Source of the DNA: Candidatus Gastranaerophilales bacterium | GTDB lineage: Bacteria > Cyanobacteriota > Vampirovibrionia > Gastranaerophilales > JANQFW01 | Length of the DNA: 41,186 bases | Direction: 5' to 3' | Assembly (NCBI GenBank): GCA_028280605.1 | Contig: JANQLL010000113.1 | Span: 1 to 41,186, forward strand | Part shown: piece by piece, positions 1 to 8,360 of the stretch | How the letters are laid out: each line of letters opens with the position of its first letter | Position numbering within the stretch: the first letter of the stretch is position 1 | Notes under the pieces: model-generated | The model's input: only the letters and a program-made list of their open reading frames with translations | Told to the model about the DNA's origin: nothing | The model's database searches: none | Program-made: the position numbers and the translations under genes

Positions 1-419
1 TATAAAAAGGCACACTTATCCTGTAAGCGGAAAAAGTGCTGTTTTGAAATTAAATTTTGCGTGGCTAGCGCATCCTTTAATTTATTGATATATAGTAAAT
101 CCAAGCTTCTTAGCTTATGATTTGCCAATGTGTTATTAGAGTTTACTCTGTTTGATACAGAGTTTTTGTTTTTATTAATAGATTTAGTCGCTACCGAGGT
201 ATTGGCAGCGCTGATATTATTTTGTTTTGATGTTATTTTACTTATTAATTCTTTTATATTTATATATATATTATTTAAAAAATTAAAAACACAGGTAAAA
301 GCTAAAAAAGAAGGCATTTCTTTTTCTTGTATATTATTTTGTAAAATAAACGGACAAAGGAATGTTATTATATTCCACAAAATAATGTATAAATTTTTAG
401 CGTATTCTGTTAGGTTCAT
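1..419 (-). CDS. Hypothetical protein, 3' end cut off by the window edge
   Basis: An open frame runs on the minus strand from an ATG at 419 to the left window edge (139 codons, no stop). Residues about 9-27 are hydrophobic and could form a signal or membrane segment. The following part is polar and rich in Asn, Lys and Ser. I do not recognise the family. No strong ribosome binding site precedes the ATG, so the true start could be the internal Met near residue 35. The opposite strand also holds an open frame (130-441), but it is a low-complexity Leu/Phe/Ile run typical of an antisense shadow. I prefer the minus frame because its composition is protein-like and it stays open to the edge. Confidence 0.5.
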   Translation of the reverse strand, partial: MNLTEYAKNLYIILWNIITFLCPFILQNNIQEKEMPSFLAFTCVFNFLNNIYINIKELISKITSKQNNISAANTSVATKSINKNKNSVSNRVNSNNTLANHKLRSLDLLYINKLKDALATQNLISKQHFFRLQDKCAFL

Positions 420-686
420 TTTTTTTACCGTATTTATTTAATTGTTTAAAGATATAATCATTTTATGTCTTTATTATATATTTTAGCATTTTTTTAAAAT
501 TTCCGCAGGCTCTAAAAAGTAAAAATACTATTTTTGTAACATTGTGTAATAAAAAAATGATATCCCGGGTTATTAAAGAAAGTAAAAAAAGACTCTGCGA
601 AGGATTAATTTTTACATAAATAAAATTTTGATAATTATAAGTTTAGTATATTTTAATTTAAATATTAAAACAAAAACAAAGCATAG

Positions 687-715
687 AAAAAAGGAGTCAG
701 CCTAAGCTAACCCCT
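687..715 (-). terminator. Rho-independent terminator for leftward transcription
   Basis: Read on the minus strand, the arms AGGGGTTAGC and GCTGACTCCT flank a 4-base loop. All ten positions pair if two G-U pairs are allowed. A run of six T follows. On the plus strand two of those pairs become mismatches, so the structure favours leftward transcripts. It lies about 300 bases beyond the flagellin stop. Confidence 0.75.
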
Positions 716-776
716 AAATACAGGGAAAGTATAATTTATTTTTTGAAAGTCATTACAATTTTAACAGTCTAACTGT

Positions 777-890
777 TTAATTACTGTAGTTGTAGTAATT
801 ACTGACAATTTCAGGTAATAAATCTATCTGAGTGAAATTGTACTTGCTATCACAGGCAATATAAAGCTGCGCCGCATGGGACAAAATCAT
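777..890 (-). pseudogene. Short open frame downstream of flagellin, probably a gene remnant
   Basis: A 37-codon frame runs from an ATG at 890 to a TAA at 777. The frame stays open upstream to 923 without another start. Composition is balanced (Cys, His, Asp, Tyr present), unlike random AT-rich DNA. No ribosome binding site precedes the ATG. A second short frame directly upstream starts at another ATG and could be the 5' part of the same gene after a frameshift. I do not recognise the product. It would be co-transcribed with flagellin, because the terminator lies beyond it. Confidence 0.25.
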
Positions 891-1009
891 TTCAGTAAAT
901 TTATGTTCGTTATGATAAGTACACTAAGGGTACTCTTACCCATAACAGAAATATTATCCTGCTGTTAAACATTAGTTGTATTAAAAATTTATATATTATG
1001 TTTTAATTA

Positions 1010-1879
1010 TTATCTCAATAATGAAAGCGCTAGTTGCGGTATTTGATTTGCCTGAGATAACACACTTGCTGAAGCTTGCTGCAAGATTTGAGCCTTGGTC
1101 AATTCTGCGGAAGCCTTAGCGATGTCTAAGTCTCTAATTCTGGACTCGGCATGTGTCAGGTTCTCATTCATAATCTGCAAGTTTTGTACAGCGCCTTCCA
1201 GTCTGTTTTGAATCGCACCTATAGCTGATCGCTTGCTGGCTATGTCATACACTGCCTCATCCAAACGGTCAAGATAGGTTCTAATCATAGATGTTGCCCA
1301 ATTTCCACCGGTTAAAGCCTGTCCGGTAAGCGATAAACCAATACCTATACTACCTAGCGCAGATGATTTTACGTTTGTAAGAACCGGTGCTATATCTATT
1401 GTGTTTACCGTAACTCCTGAGTTAGGACCAACCTGTAATCTTGCATTTACAGATACAGAGCCGTCTAACAATGGAATTTTATTAAACTGTGTAGAACTTG
1501 CAATTCTGTCAATATCTGCAATTCGTGCATTAATCTCTTCCAGAATAGCCTGTCTCTCTGTTGAGCCATATGTCTCGTTCAATGCCTGAACACATAGTTC
1601 TCTGATTCTTTGTACACTGTCGTTAATTACATTAAAGCCGCCTTCGGCTACTTGTAACATGTTGATGCCATCCTGGACATTATTAAGCGCTTGATTGTTG
1701 CCTCTTATTTGCCCTCTCAATCCTTCCGAAATCGATAGTCCGGCGGCATCATCGTTTGCGTGGTTTATCCGCAAACCAGTTGATAACCTTTCGATTGTTT
1801 TGGTAATATTCATCGTGTTGCGTTGCATGCCCCTTTGGGCTACCAACGATGAAATATTATTGTTAATTATTAGTGACAT
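1010..1879 (-). CDS. fliC: Flagellin (filament protein)
   Basis: Flagellin is the secreted subunit that polymerises into the flagellar filament. The N-terminal half carries the conserved D0/D1 helices, with the hallmark stretch around LSTGLRINHANDDAAGLSIS (about residues 32-51). The last 90 residues form the matching C-terminal D1/D0 region and end in LLR. At 289 residues it is short: the variable surface domains D2/D3 are nearly absent. The start follows a good AGGGAG ribosome binding site. Expression is probably under a sigma-28-type promoter about 180 bases upstream, and the leader carries repeats that may serve post-transcriptional control. No other flagellar gene is in the window, so this is a detached flagellin locus, as is common for late flagellar genes. 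Confidence 0.96.
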   Translation of the reverse strand: MSLIINNNISSLVAQRGMQRNTMNITKTIERLSTGLRINHANDDAAGLSISEGLRGQIRGNNQALNNVQDGINMLQVAEGGFNVINDSVQRIRELCVQALNETYGSTERQAILEEINARIADIDRIASSTQFNKIPLLDGSVSVNARLQVGPNSGVTVNTIDIAPVLTNVKSSALGSIGIGLSLTGQALTGGNWATSMIRTYLDRLDEAVYDIASKRSAIGAIQNRLEGAVQNLQIMNENLTHAESRIRDLDIAKASAELTKAQILQQASASVLSQANQIPQLALSLLR

Positions 1880-1886
1880 AACAAAC

Positions 1887-1912
1887 TCCCTGTATTTTTA
1901 CTACTTCCCTGT
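1887..1912 (-). promoter_or_regulatory. Possible CsrA-type sites in the flagellin leader
   Basis: On the minus strand the motif ACAGGGA occurs twice, at 1906-1912 and 1887-1893. The second copy overlaps the Shine-Dalgarno sequence of the flagellin gene. Known CsrA sites have an A(N)GGA core, and in Bacillus the flagellin leader carries two such sites, one over the Shine-Dalgarno sequence. The layout matches that pattern, but neither CsrA nor its partner FliW is encoded in this window, so the function is inference. Confidence 0.4.
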
Positions 1913-1952
1913 AAAGTTAATAAAATACAATTTATACTTTCTCGTTGTTTGT

Positions 1953-2036
1953 AAACTTTGGTTTTGAAACCTATTTAGTTTTTCTACTTTCCTCCCAAGT
2001 TCAAACTTTGGTTTTGCAAATTTAAACTTTGGTTTG
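1953..2036 (-). repeat. Three direct repeats in the flagellin leader
   Basis: On the minus strand CAAAACCAAAGTTT occurs at 2003-2016 and 1953-1966, and a copy one base shorter (CAAACCAAAGTTT) at 2024-2036. Spacings are unequal, about 20 and 50 bases. All lie between the sigma-28-type promoter and the flagellin start, so they would be in the untranslated leader. Each includes CAAAGTTT, close to the sigma-28 -35 sequence, so they could also be decayed promoter copies or protein-binding sites. Confidence 0.6.
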
Positions 2037-2055
2037 ATTTGTTTCTCTGTTTTCT

Positions 2056-2082
2056 ATATCGAAAGTTTGTAACGAAACTTTA
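2056..2082 (-). promoter_or_regulatory. Sigma-28 (FliA/SigD)-type promoter for flagellin
   Basis: Read leftwards, TAAAGTTT, then 11 bases, then TTCGATAT. The known sigma-28 consensus is TAAAGTTT, 11 bases, GCCGATAA. The -35 element is perfect, the spacing is exact, and the -10 keeps the CGATA core. Its position, about 175 bases upstream of a flagellin gene, is where such a promoter is expected. It implies an untranslated leader of roughly 170 bases. Confidence 0.8.
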
Positions 2083-2162
2083 ACACTTTTTTTTAAAAAC
2101 TTTTAACTTTTTTTTAAAACTCAATAATAATAAGCTTTGTAAGCTTGAATTAATTTTTGTAA

Positions 2163-2246
2163 CTCCTACGCTATTTGGAGGAGCAGATATTTTTACTTTT
2201 TACCTGAAAGGCTTGCTACAAATAGGCCTTAGGTCTTACCGAGCAA
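2163..2246. other. Palindromic, pseudoknot-capable block of unknown role
   Basis: CTCCT (2163-2167) can pair with AGGAG (2179-2183). Further on, ACCT and AGGC (2202-2212) pair with GCCT and AGGT (2226-2234). The loop sequence TTGCT (2213-2217) can pair with AGCAA (2242-2246) outside that stem, giving an H-type pseudoknot. The pairing works on either strand. I could not match it to a riboswitch or ribozyme consensus I know, and no terminator follows. Confidence 0.3.
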
Positions 2247-2313
2247 AAGCTATACTTTAGTATAAAAATGAGTAAATTTTAAAAATAATAAAAAATAATA
2301 AAAAAATTTAAAA

Positions 2314-2319
2314 TATAAT
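2314..2319 (+). promoter_or_regulatory. Candidate -10 box for rsmE-cca
   Basis: A perfect TATAAT lies 49 bases upstream of the rsmE start. No good -35 sequence is present at the normal distance; the region upstream is nearly pure A/T. The start codon has an AGGGGA ribosome binding site. Confidence 0.4.
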
Positions 2320-2367
2320 GGTCATGATCCAGCAATAAAAGAGAAATAGCGGTTAGGGGAAAAGATA

Positions 2368-3117
2368 ATGCCACAGTTTTTTATAAAGAATGAAAATGTT
2401 AAAGATAATGAAATTTTTATTACAAATCAAAACGATATCTATCACATTACTAATGTTATAAGATTGAAAAAAGGGGACGAAATTGTTCTGGTGAGTGCAC
2501 AGCAGGGCATTGTTTATAATTGTAAAATAATGTCGGCATGTAAAGAATTAATTACAACTAAAGTTATAGAAAGTTACAAAGGCGAACGAAAATTAAAAAA
2601 TAATATAGTCCTCGCACAAAGTATACTAAAATCTCAAAAACAAAGTATTGTAATCCAAAAAGCCGCAGAGCTGGGAGTTAGAGAGATTATGCCTTATATA
2701 AGCAAACACACGGCAGTTAAGCTAGACAGTGAAAAAGATAAGATATCTAAAATACAACGCTGGCAAAAAATAAGCTACGAAGCCGCTAAACAATGCAAAA
2801 GAACCGGCATAGGACGTATTGATAAGATTTTGACGCTACAAGAAGTCGCAAATCTAAAAGATTTTGATATGAAACTGGTCTGCTCCGAGAAAAAAACAGA
2901 GCATTCTATAAAGTCTTTTTTACAAAAATTTAATACAAAAAATAAAGTTAATAATATTCTTGTTATAATTGGACCTGAGGGTGGATTTTCTGATGAAGAG
3001 ATAGAATTATTGCATAATAATAATATTTCATCCGTGACACTTGGGAATTTAATTTTAAGAGCAGAGACAGCCGTCATAACTGCTATAGGTAATATTATTT
3101 ATGAATACGAATTATGA
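2368..3117 (+). CDS. rsmE: 16S rRNA (uracil-1498-N3)-methyltransferase RsmE
   Basis: RsmE methylates N3 of U1498 in 16S rRNA on the assembled 30S subunit, using S-adenosylmethionine. The protein has the usual length (249 residues) and layout: an N-terminal PUA-like domain of about 70 residues, then a SPOUT methyltransferase domain. The knot motifs are visible: IGPEGGFSDEEI near residue 202 and LGNLILRAETA near the C-terminus, which form the cofactor-binding trefoil knot. The start follows an AGGGGA ribosome binding site. The 3' end overlaps cca by 17 bases, indicating translational coupling. Confidence 0.95.
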   Translation: MPQFFIKNENVKDNEIFITNQNDIYHITNVIRLKKGDEIVLVSAQQGIVYNCKIMSACKELITTKVIESYKGERKLKNNIVLAQSILKSQKQSIVIQKAAELGVREIMPYISKHTAVKLDSEKDKISKIQRWQKISYEAAKQCKRTGIGRIDKILTLQEVANLKDFDMKLVCSEKKTEHSIKSFLQKFNTKNKVNNILVIIGPEGGFSDEEIELLHNNNISSVTLGNLILRAETAVITAIGNIIYEYEL

Positions 3118-4585
3118 TTATATTTTAGACAATCCTATTAACAAAAGTGTTTTGGAGTGTTGCGAAGGTGGCACAGAGATTTATCTGGTGGGCGGATATA
3201 TCAGGGATCTGTTATTAAAAAAAGATTGCTATGATAAAGATTATGCGGTTGTTGGAGAAAGTGCCATCGAGCTGGCGCACAAAGTTGCTGATAAATTAGA
3301 ATCCTACTTTATAGTACTCGATGAAGAGCTTGATATTGCAAGGGTTATACTCAGGGACAAAAAAAACACCCTGGATTTTGCAAAGTGCACCAAAAATAAT
3401 ATTAATGACGATTTAAATAGGCGGGATTATACGGTTAACAGCCTTGCGCTTAAAATTGGCGATCATCAAGCTGAATTAATTGATCCTTTTAACGGTCTTG
3501 AGGATATTAATAAAAAAACTATCAGAACTGTGTCTGAGTTTAACCTAAAGGACGATCCTTTAAGGATTTTAAGGGGGTTCAGAATTGCATCGCAACTGGA
3601 TTTTGATATTGATGAATCAACAATTGAACTTTTAGAGAAACATAAAAGTTTAATCCACGAAGTTGCTAACGAAAGAATTCATATTGAGCTTATCAAGCTT
3701 TTTCAGGCGAAAAAGTCTGTTAGAATACTTAAATTAATGAAAGAAACCGGCTTTCTTTATGAGATTTTCCCAGGCTTAAAAGCTCAGGAAAAAGTACCGC
3801 CAAGCAGTTATCATCATTTATATTTGATTGAGCATTCTTTTGAGGTAGTCAGGCGCATAGAAAAACTCGCTGAAAGCTTGCCTGAATGGATAGGTGAAAA
3901 ACTTGAGCATGAAGCGTCTATGGGGATTAAATATTATCCTTTATTAAAAATTGCAGCTTTATTACACGATTACGGCAAGCCTGATACTTGGAATATAGAA
4001 GATGACGGGCGCCATAGGTTTTTAAAGCATGAAGAAGTGGGTGCGTACAAAGCTGAGGATTTGCTTAAGGATTTAAAATTTACCAAAAATGCGGTTAAAT
4101 ATATTTTTCAAATGATTAGATATCATTTATATCCTAATCAGCTTATCAAGACTGATGAGCACCTATTAAAGCGTTTTGAAAAAAGTGAAGAAGAGTTTGA
4201 TTTCACTCAGAGTGTTTCTCTCAAGGCACTGTCAAGGATGTTCAGACGAATAGACAAATATACGCCTGACCTTATTATGATTGCCATGGCTGACAGGTTA
4301 AGCACTCAAGGCCCTGAGATAACACCGCTTAGGATGAAATATGATGTTAAAGTGCTTGAGTGGTTTTTGAGCAGGTACAAAGAATTTATGCCTAAGGTGC
4401 AAGATATACCTGAATTGATTGACGGCAAAGAGATTATGGATATATTAAGCATTCAGCCGGGGCGTATAATAGGTGATATTAAAACAGAATTAAAAGAAAT
4501 GCAGCTCTCCGGTGAAATTAATAATAAAGAAGAAGCTGTTGAATTTGTTAAAGACTTTTATAGTAAGTTAAAGCAGGTTCAATAA
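3101..4585 (+). CDS. cca: CCA tRNA nucleotidyltransferase with HD domain
   Basis: This is a class II nucleotidyltransferase of the CCA-adding enzyme/poly(A) polymerase family, which builds or repairs the 3' CCA end of tRNA from CTP and ATP. Visible motifs are LVGGYIRD (residues 29-36), the metal-binding DKD (45-47) and the RRDYTVNSLAL block. An RNA-binding middle part follows, and then an HD phosphohydrolase domain with HD at 289-290. The domain order and length (494) suit bacterial enzymes that combine nucleotidyltransferase and HD. Poly(A) polymerase activity cannot be excluded from sequence alone. It overlaps rsmE, so the two rRNA/tRNA maturation genes form one unit. Confidence 0.9.
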   Translation: MNTNYDYILDNPINKSVLECCEGGTEIYLVGGYIRDLLLKKDCYDKDYAVVGESAIELAHKVADKLESYFIVLDEELDIARVILRDKKNTLDFAKCTKNNINDDLNRRDYTVNSLALKIGDHQAELIDPFNGLEDINKKTIRTVSEFNLKDDPLRILRGFRIASQLDFDIDESTIELLEKHKSLIHEVANERIHIELIKLFQAKKSVRILKLMKETGFLYEIFPGLKAQEKVPPSSYHHLYLIEHSFEVVRRIEKLAESLPEWIGEKLEHEASMGIKYYPLLKIAALLHDYGKPDTWNIEDDGRHRFLKHEEVGAYKAEDLLKDLKFTKNAVKYIFQMIRYHLYPNQLIKTDEHLLKRFEKSEEEFDFTQSVSLKALSRMFRRIDKYTPDLIMIAMADRLSTQGPEITPLRMKYDVKVLEWFLSRYKEFMPKVQDIPELIDGKEIMDILSIQPGRIIGDIKTELKEMQLSGEINNKEEAVEFVKDFYSKLKQVQ

Positions 4586-4780
4586 TTGGCTAAATTTTTT
4601 TATATATAAATAACCCAAGTTGCCACTAAAAAAAATTAAGAAATAATATTCACATATATAATAGCCTTTAATTCATTTTCAGGTAATTATTTTAAAACTC
4701 TTCGTTTTGTGAATCTGATAACGAGTATTGTAAATGAGTCTTTAAGTGAAATAAATGATCAGGCGCAAAAGGTTAGTGAT

Positions 4781-5593
4781 TTATTTTAATAGCCAGCCTT
4801 TAGTTCCTTTAGGGTAAACAGCTGTATGGCCCAGCATATTTTTTTTAGCTTCATATCCTGGTGGCATTTCTTTAGTTCCAAGAGTAAATCCAAACCAGTC
4901 AGGACTTATACCATATATCTTAGTACTGTCAACAACAGGAAGTTTTGCATTTTGGGGTAAAATTCCATATTTATTTATGTTATGAACCTCATCATCCCTT
5001 AATAAGCCTGTAATTAATCTAAAATTATTAATTTTGGAATTAGCAAATTCTTCTTTTGAAAGTTTGTAGCCTTGCGCGTTAGCCTTGGCAGAAGAAGCAG
5101 CAAGGCCATAAATAGTTGCACCAATCGCAGCTCCAGCCAATGCTCCTATGCCATAGACTTTGCCTATTTGTTTTGCAACTCCATCCATCATATTCTCATG
5201 TTTTATCATATTTCTAAAATTTCTAAAATGTGCTGCTATCAACCCTGTAAAAGCACCCATAAGTACGCCAAGAATGGTAGGTCCAGCATAATTTACTTTG
5301 TCATTGCGCTTTACATCTGTATTGATACCTGCATCTGGCTTTGTTATCGAAATCATCTCTGTTTTTTTATTTGCCGTTGCTTTTGCATCTGAAATTATAT
5401 TTATATTATTTTCTTCATCTATTTCATCCGACTCTATTGATCTTTGAAACTTATCGGACTCTATGCTTTCTCTTGCTTCTATATTTTTTTTTATCTTTGG
5501 TTCTGATTGTATTTTATTGTCATTGCCAGATTCTTCTGTTTCAGCTGGCTTTATTGCCTTTTGAAATCCAATTGAGGTTGATTTTACTTGCAT
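4781..5593 (-). CDS. Unknown membrane protein, paralogue 1 of a tandem pair
   Basis: A 270-residue protein of no family I recognise. The first 100 residues are acidic, Lys/Glu/Asn-rich and probably disordered. Two hydrophobic segments follow (about 103-122 and 146-168, glycine/alanine-rich), then a soluble C-terminal domain. That domain shares the signature LLRDDEVHNINKY with the next gene, preceded by SKEEFAN and followed by ILPxNA. The shared parts show the two genes arose by duplication; the disordered N-terminus is much longer here. The start has an AGGAG ribosome binding site 12 bases upstream. A gap of 91 bases separates it from its paralogue, so they may be co-transcribed. Confidence 0.8.
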   Translation of the reverse strand: MQVKSTSIGFQKAIKPAETEESGNDNKIQSEPKIKKNIEARESIESDKFQRSIESDEIDEENNINIISDAKATANKKTEMISITKPDAGINTDVKRNDKVNYAGPTILGVLMGAFTGLIAAHFRNFRNMIKHENMMDGVAKQIGKVYGIGALAGAAIGATIYGLAASSAKANAQGYKLSKEEFANSKINNFRLITGLLRDDEVHNINKYGILPQNAKLPVVDSTKIYGISPDWFGFTLGTKEMPPGYEAKKNMLGHTAVYPKGTKGWLLK

Positions 5594-5684
5594 TCACTCT
5601 ACTCCTGTTTTATTCATTTAATTAAAACCAAAACAAAATATTAATTGCTATGTTTTTATTTAAATCTCTATTGTCTGTTTTAAA

Positions 5685-6353
5685 TTATTTTATTAGCCAA
5701 TTTTTATAATTTTTAGGATAAATAGCAGAAAAACCAAACAAACTTTTTTTTACCATAAACCCTTTGGGTAAATATTTATTAACAGGGTTATATTCACTCT
5801 GGTCAGGAGCTATAAAATAAATTTTACCAGAGCCAACAGGCATAAGCATAGCCATTGCATTTTTAGGTAAAATACGATATTTATTTATGTTATGAACCTC
5901 ATCATCTCTTAATAGTCCTGTTCCTAATCTAAAAGCGCTAATTTTGGTATTAGCAAATTCTTCTTTTGAAAAATTATAAGCCTGCATATTAGGTTTAGTA
6001 AAAGAAGCCACTGTTCCGTAAAGAGTAGCCCCAATGGCTGCAGATGTTGATAATGAAATACCCCATATTTTTCTTAACTGTTTTTTTATTTGAGTCTTCA
6101 AGTTGGCTGGTAATTTATCATAATCTTTTTGATCAGTAATATTATGTTTTTTGAAAAAATTTTTTCTAAATCTTTTTACCAGAAGAAAAGCTACTCCTGC
6201 CCCCATTACAGAGGAAGCAAGACTACCGCCAATAACAGGCCCAATGTAATTAATACTACTATTTCTGGTTGAATTTGTATTATTAGAATTTTCTTCTGTT
6301 TTTTGTGCTTGTAATGCCAGCCTGTGTTTATTTAGAGTTGACCTTACTTCCAT
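5685..6353 (-). CDS. Unknown membrane protein, paralogue 2 of a tandem pair
   Basis: A 222-residue protein homologous to its downstream neighbour. It has a short polar N-terminus (about 34 residues), a first hydrophobic segment (about 37-60), a basic linker, a second hydrophobic segment (about 96-117) and the conserved C-terminal domain with LLRDDEVHNINKY. Both paralogues end in a Lys-rich stretch finishing WLLK or WLIK. No enzymatic motif was seen. A GATGAGG sequence just upstream of the ATG can serve as ribosome binding site. The family is probably lineage-specific; the function is unknown. Confidence 0.8.
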   Translation of the reverse strand: MEVRSTLNKHRLALQAQKTEENSNNTNSTRNSSINYIGPVIGGSLASSVMGAGVAFLLVKRFRKNFFKKHNITDQKDYDKLPANLKTQIKKQLRKIWGISLSTSAAIGATLYGTVASFTKPNMQAYNFSKEEFANTKISAFRLGTGLLRDDEVHNINKYRILPKNAMAMLMPVGSGKIYFIAPDQSEYNPVNKYLPKGFMVKKSLFGFSAIYPKNYKNWLIK

Positions 6354-6590
6354 TCCTCATCTCCGAATAAAATATATCTTTTCTTATCATTTAATTAAAA
6401 ACTAAACAAAATATTATTTGCTATATTTTTATAAAATTTATACAATTTGATTTAAATCTAATTTCTGTCATATTTTATGAGGTCTTAATAAAATTTAATA
6501 TTAAAAAAACAACTAATATGGTATTATTATCAAGTAAATTATTATGATTTTATTATATTCTTATTTATAATTGTTTGGGAGTATAAGTAT

Positions 6591-8360
6591 ATGATTGAGT
6601 TCTGGAATAAGAATAAAAAAGAATTAGAGCTGTTTGGACTAATTAGTCTGTTTGCTGCATTAATGTGCGATATTTTCGATTTGTAAAGTTTGAACTAACT
6701 TTTAATTACCCTATTTCTTTGGATAGTTTAAAAAATAGTGTTAAATTAATCTCTGGCTTAGAAGGGGAAAAATTAGCTGGAGAATTTGATACAAATAAAG
6801 CTAAAACTATTGCTTATATAAATATCCCCGTAAAAAAAGTTTTAGAAAAAGAAAGATTTATACGCATAGATTTAAATAAAGATGCAACAAGCATAAACGG
6901 CAAGCATTTAAGTTATAAAACACATTATTTAGTTACAGTTCCAAGTATTTATAACTACTTTTCAGTTAAAAAATTGAATACTTTAGTTGTTCCAAATAGA
7001 AAACAAGCACTAGAGCAAATTATTAATCTAAAATTTAATATTAAAACCGATCCAGAAGAAGTATTACAAAATATCGATGTTTACTTATTACCAGCACAGC
7101 ATCCTCTAAAAAAAACAAATAGTAAAGCTAATTATAAGTGGAAATTTGATGAGATTAACCCAGTTACTTTAGAACACGCGTCTAAAATTGATTGGAATTA
7201 TATAGAACCAGCAGAAAGTTTTTCTGCTGAGCATAATTTTAAAATAGATGAGCCAAGTGACAGATATTTGTATGTTGTCTTAAAAAGAGGCTTAAAATCT
7301 TATGCTGATTATGCTTTGGCTAAAGATTACAAAAAAATTATTAAAATTCCTAAATATAAAAAAGAACTGAAAGTTGTGCAGTGGTTCTGTATTGCCTTTT
7401 AGAAGAGTTTTTGCCGGACAGGATGAAAATATCTGTTGAATTTAATAAGGACAGTGATAAAGGCTGGATTTATCCAAAAGATTTGCAGGCAATAACAATC
7501 TTTACGGTACTCCTGCCACTAAAAGAAAAGTTACAGCCAGATTAACTTTAACTCCTAATATTTTTAAATTTGATAAATATAAAGATTATAAGTTTTATAA
7601 TGAAAAATTCAGGTTTAAAACCTTTGTAACAAGCCTAAAGCAACAAACTACAGACGATAACGGCCAAGCTGTATTTGATATAGATTTAAAGTCTTACAAA
7701 AATCCTATGTTTAAAGTTTCATTGCTTGTTGATGGATTTGAAGCTGGCTCAGGTCGTAGTGTAAGAGCTGCGAAAAATATTTATGTTTCTTCTCAGCCTT
7801 ATGTTATTGGTTACAAAACAGCTTCTAATTTATCTTATTTAAAGAAAGAAACTAAAGCATATATTGACCTTATTGCTGTTAATACCGATTTAAAGAAAAT
7901 AAAAGCCGATAATTTACAGTTATTACTATATAAAAAAGAATTTATTAATACTTTGGTTAAAAAAAAGGTGAATACATATATAAAACTGTTAAAAAAAAAG
8001 CTAAAAAGTAAAAAGCTCATTATAATAAGCTCAAAAGGTTATAATCATAACATAAATACTGAAAATTCAGGGTCTTATGAGCTGGTAATAGTCGATAAGG
8101 ATAACAACGAATTAAACGTTATCAACTATACTATAGCAGGCGAGGCTAATCTTGCAGGTAACATAGATAAAAAAGCAAAATTGCAATTAAAATTAAACAA
8201 AACAACTTACTGGCCCTGGTGATTATATCGAAGCCTACATAGTATCTCCTTATGAGGGAGTTGGCTTAATCACAATTGAAACAGACAAAGTGCATGCTTA
8301 CAAGTGGTTTAAGATAAATAAAACCGATTCTGTACAGCGTATAAGGAAAATTTCAGGATA
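6591..8360 (+). pseudogene. Alpha-2-macroglobulin family protein, broken by frameshifts and deletions
   Basis: Bacterial alpha-2-macroglobulins are large (about 1500-1900 residues) periplasmic or membrane-anchored protease traps. Here the remains run through several frames. A start with GGGAG ribosome binding site at 6591 gives a 31-codon N-terminal signal/membrane piece ending in TAA. The protein continues in another frame from about 6685 to 7402, then in a third frame to about 7545. It continues through NLYGTPATKR and SQPYVIGYKT to 8222, and in a last frame through SPYEGVGLITIE and KWFK to about 8360. These motifs follow the order seen in the family's macroglobulin domains. The thioester domain and all later domains are missing. 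At least four frame changes make a functional product very unlikely. Confidence 0.85.

Larger units (their letters stand above)
420..1009. other. Gene-poor stretch downstream of flagellin
   Basis: This 590-base stretch separates the truncated left-edge gene from flagellin. It holds a terminator for leftward transcription (687-715) and a short leftward open frame (777-890), both listed separately. The rest, 420-686, is very AT-rich and I see no gene or clear signal in it. Confidence 0.6.
1880..2367. other. Divergent control region between flagellin and rsmE
   Basis: This 488-base gap separates two divergent genes. It contains the flagellin leader with repeated motifs (1887-2036), a sigma-28-type promoter (2056-2082), a pseudoknot-capable palindromic block (2163-2246) and an AT-rich segment with a TATAAT box in front of rsmE. 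No coding frame was found. Confidence 0.7.

Noticed and set aside
130..441. Plus-strand open frame of 103 codons
   Set aside because: Low-complexity Leu/Phe/Ile composition; the opposite strand carries a better frame that stays open to the edge.
2190..2212. Minus-strand resemblance to part of a glycine riboswitch (CTTTCAGGTAAAAAG)
   Set aside because: Only one short block fits; the remaining conserved core and the required stems are missing.
4640..4789. Plus-strand frame with protein-like composition between cca and the unknown membrane gene
   Set aside because: No start codon with ribosome binding site, only about 49 codons, and its end overlaps the 3' end of the gene on the other strand. 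It might be a remnant, but I cannot support it.
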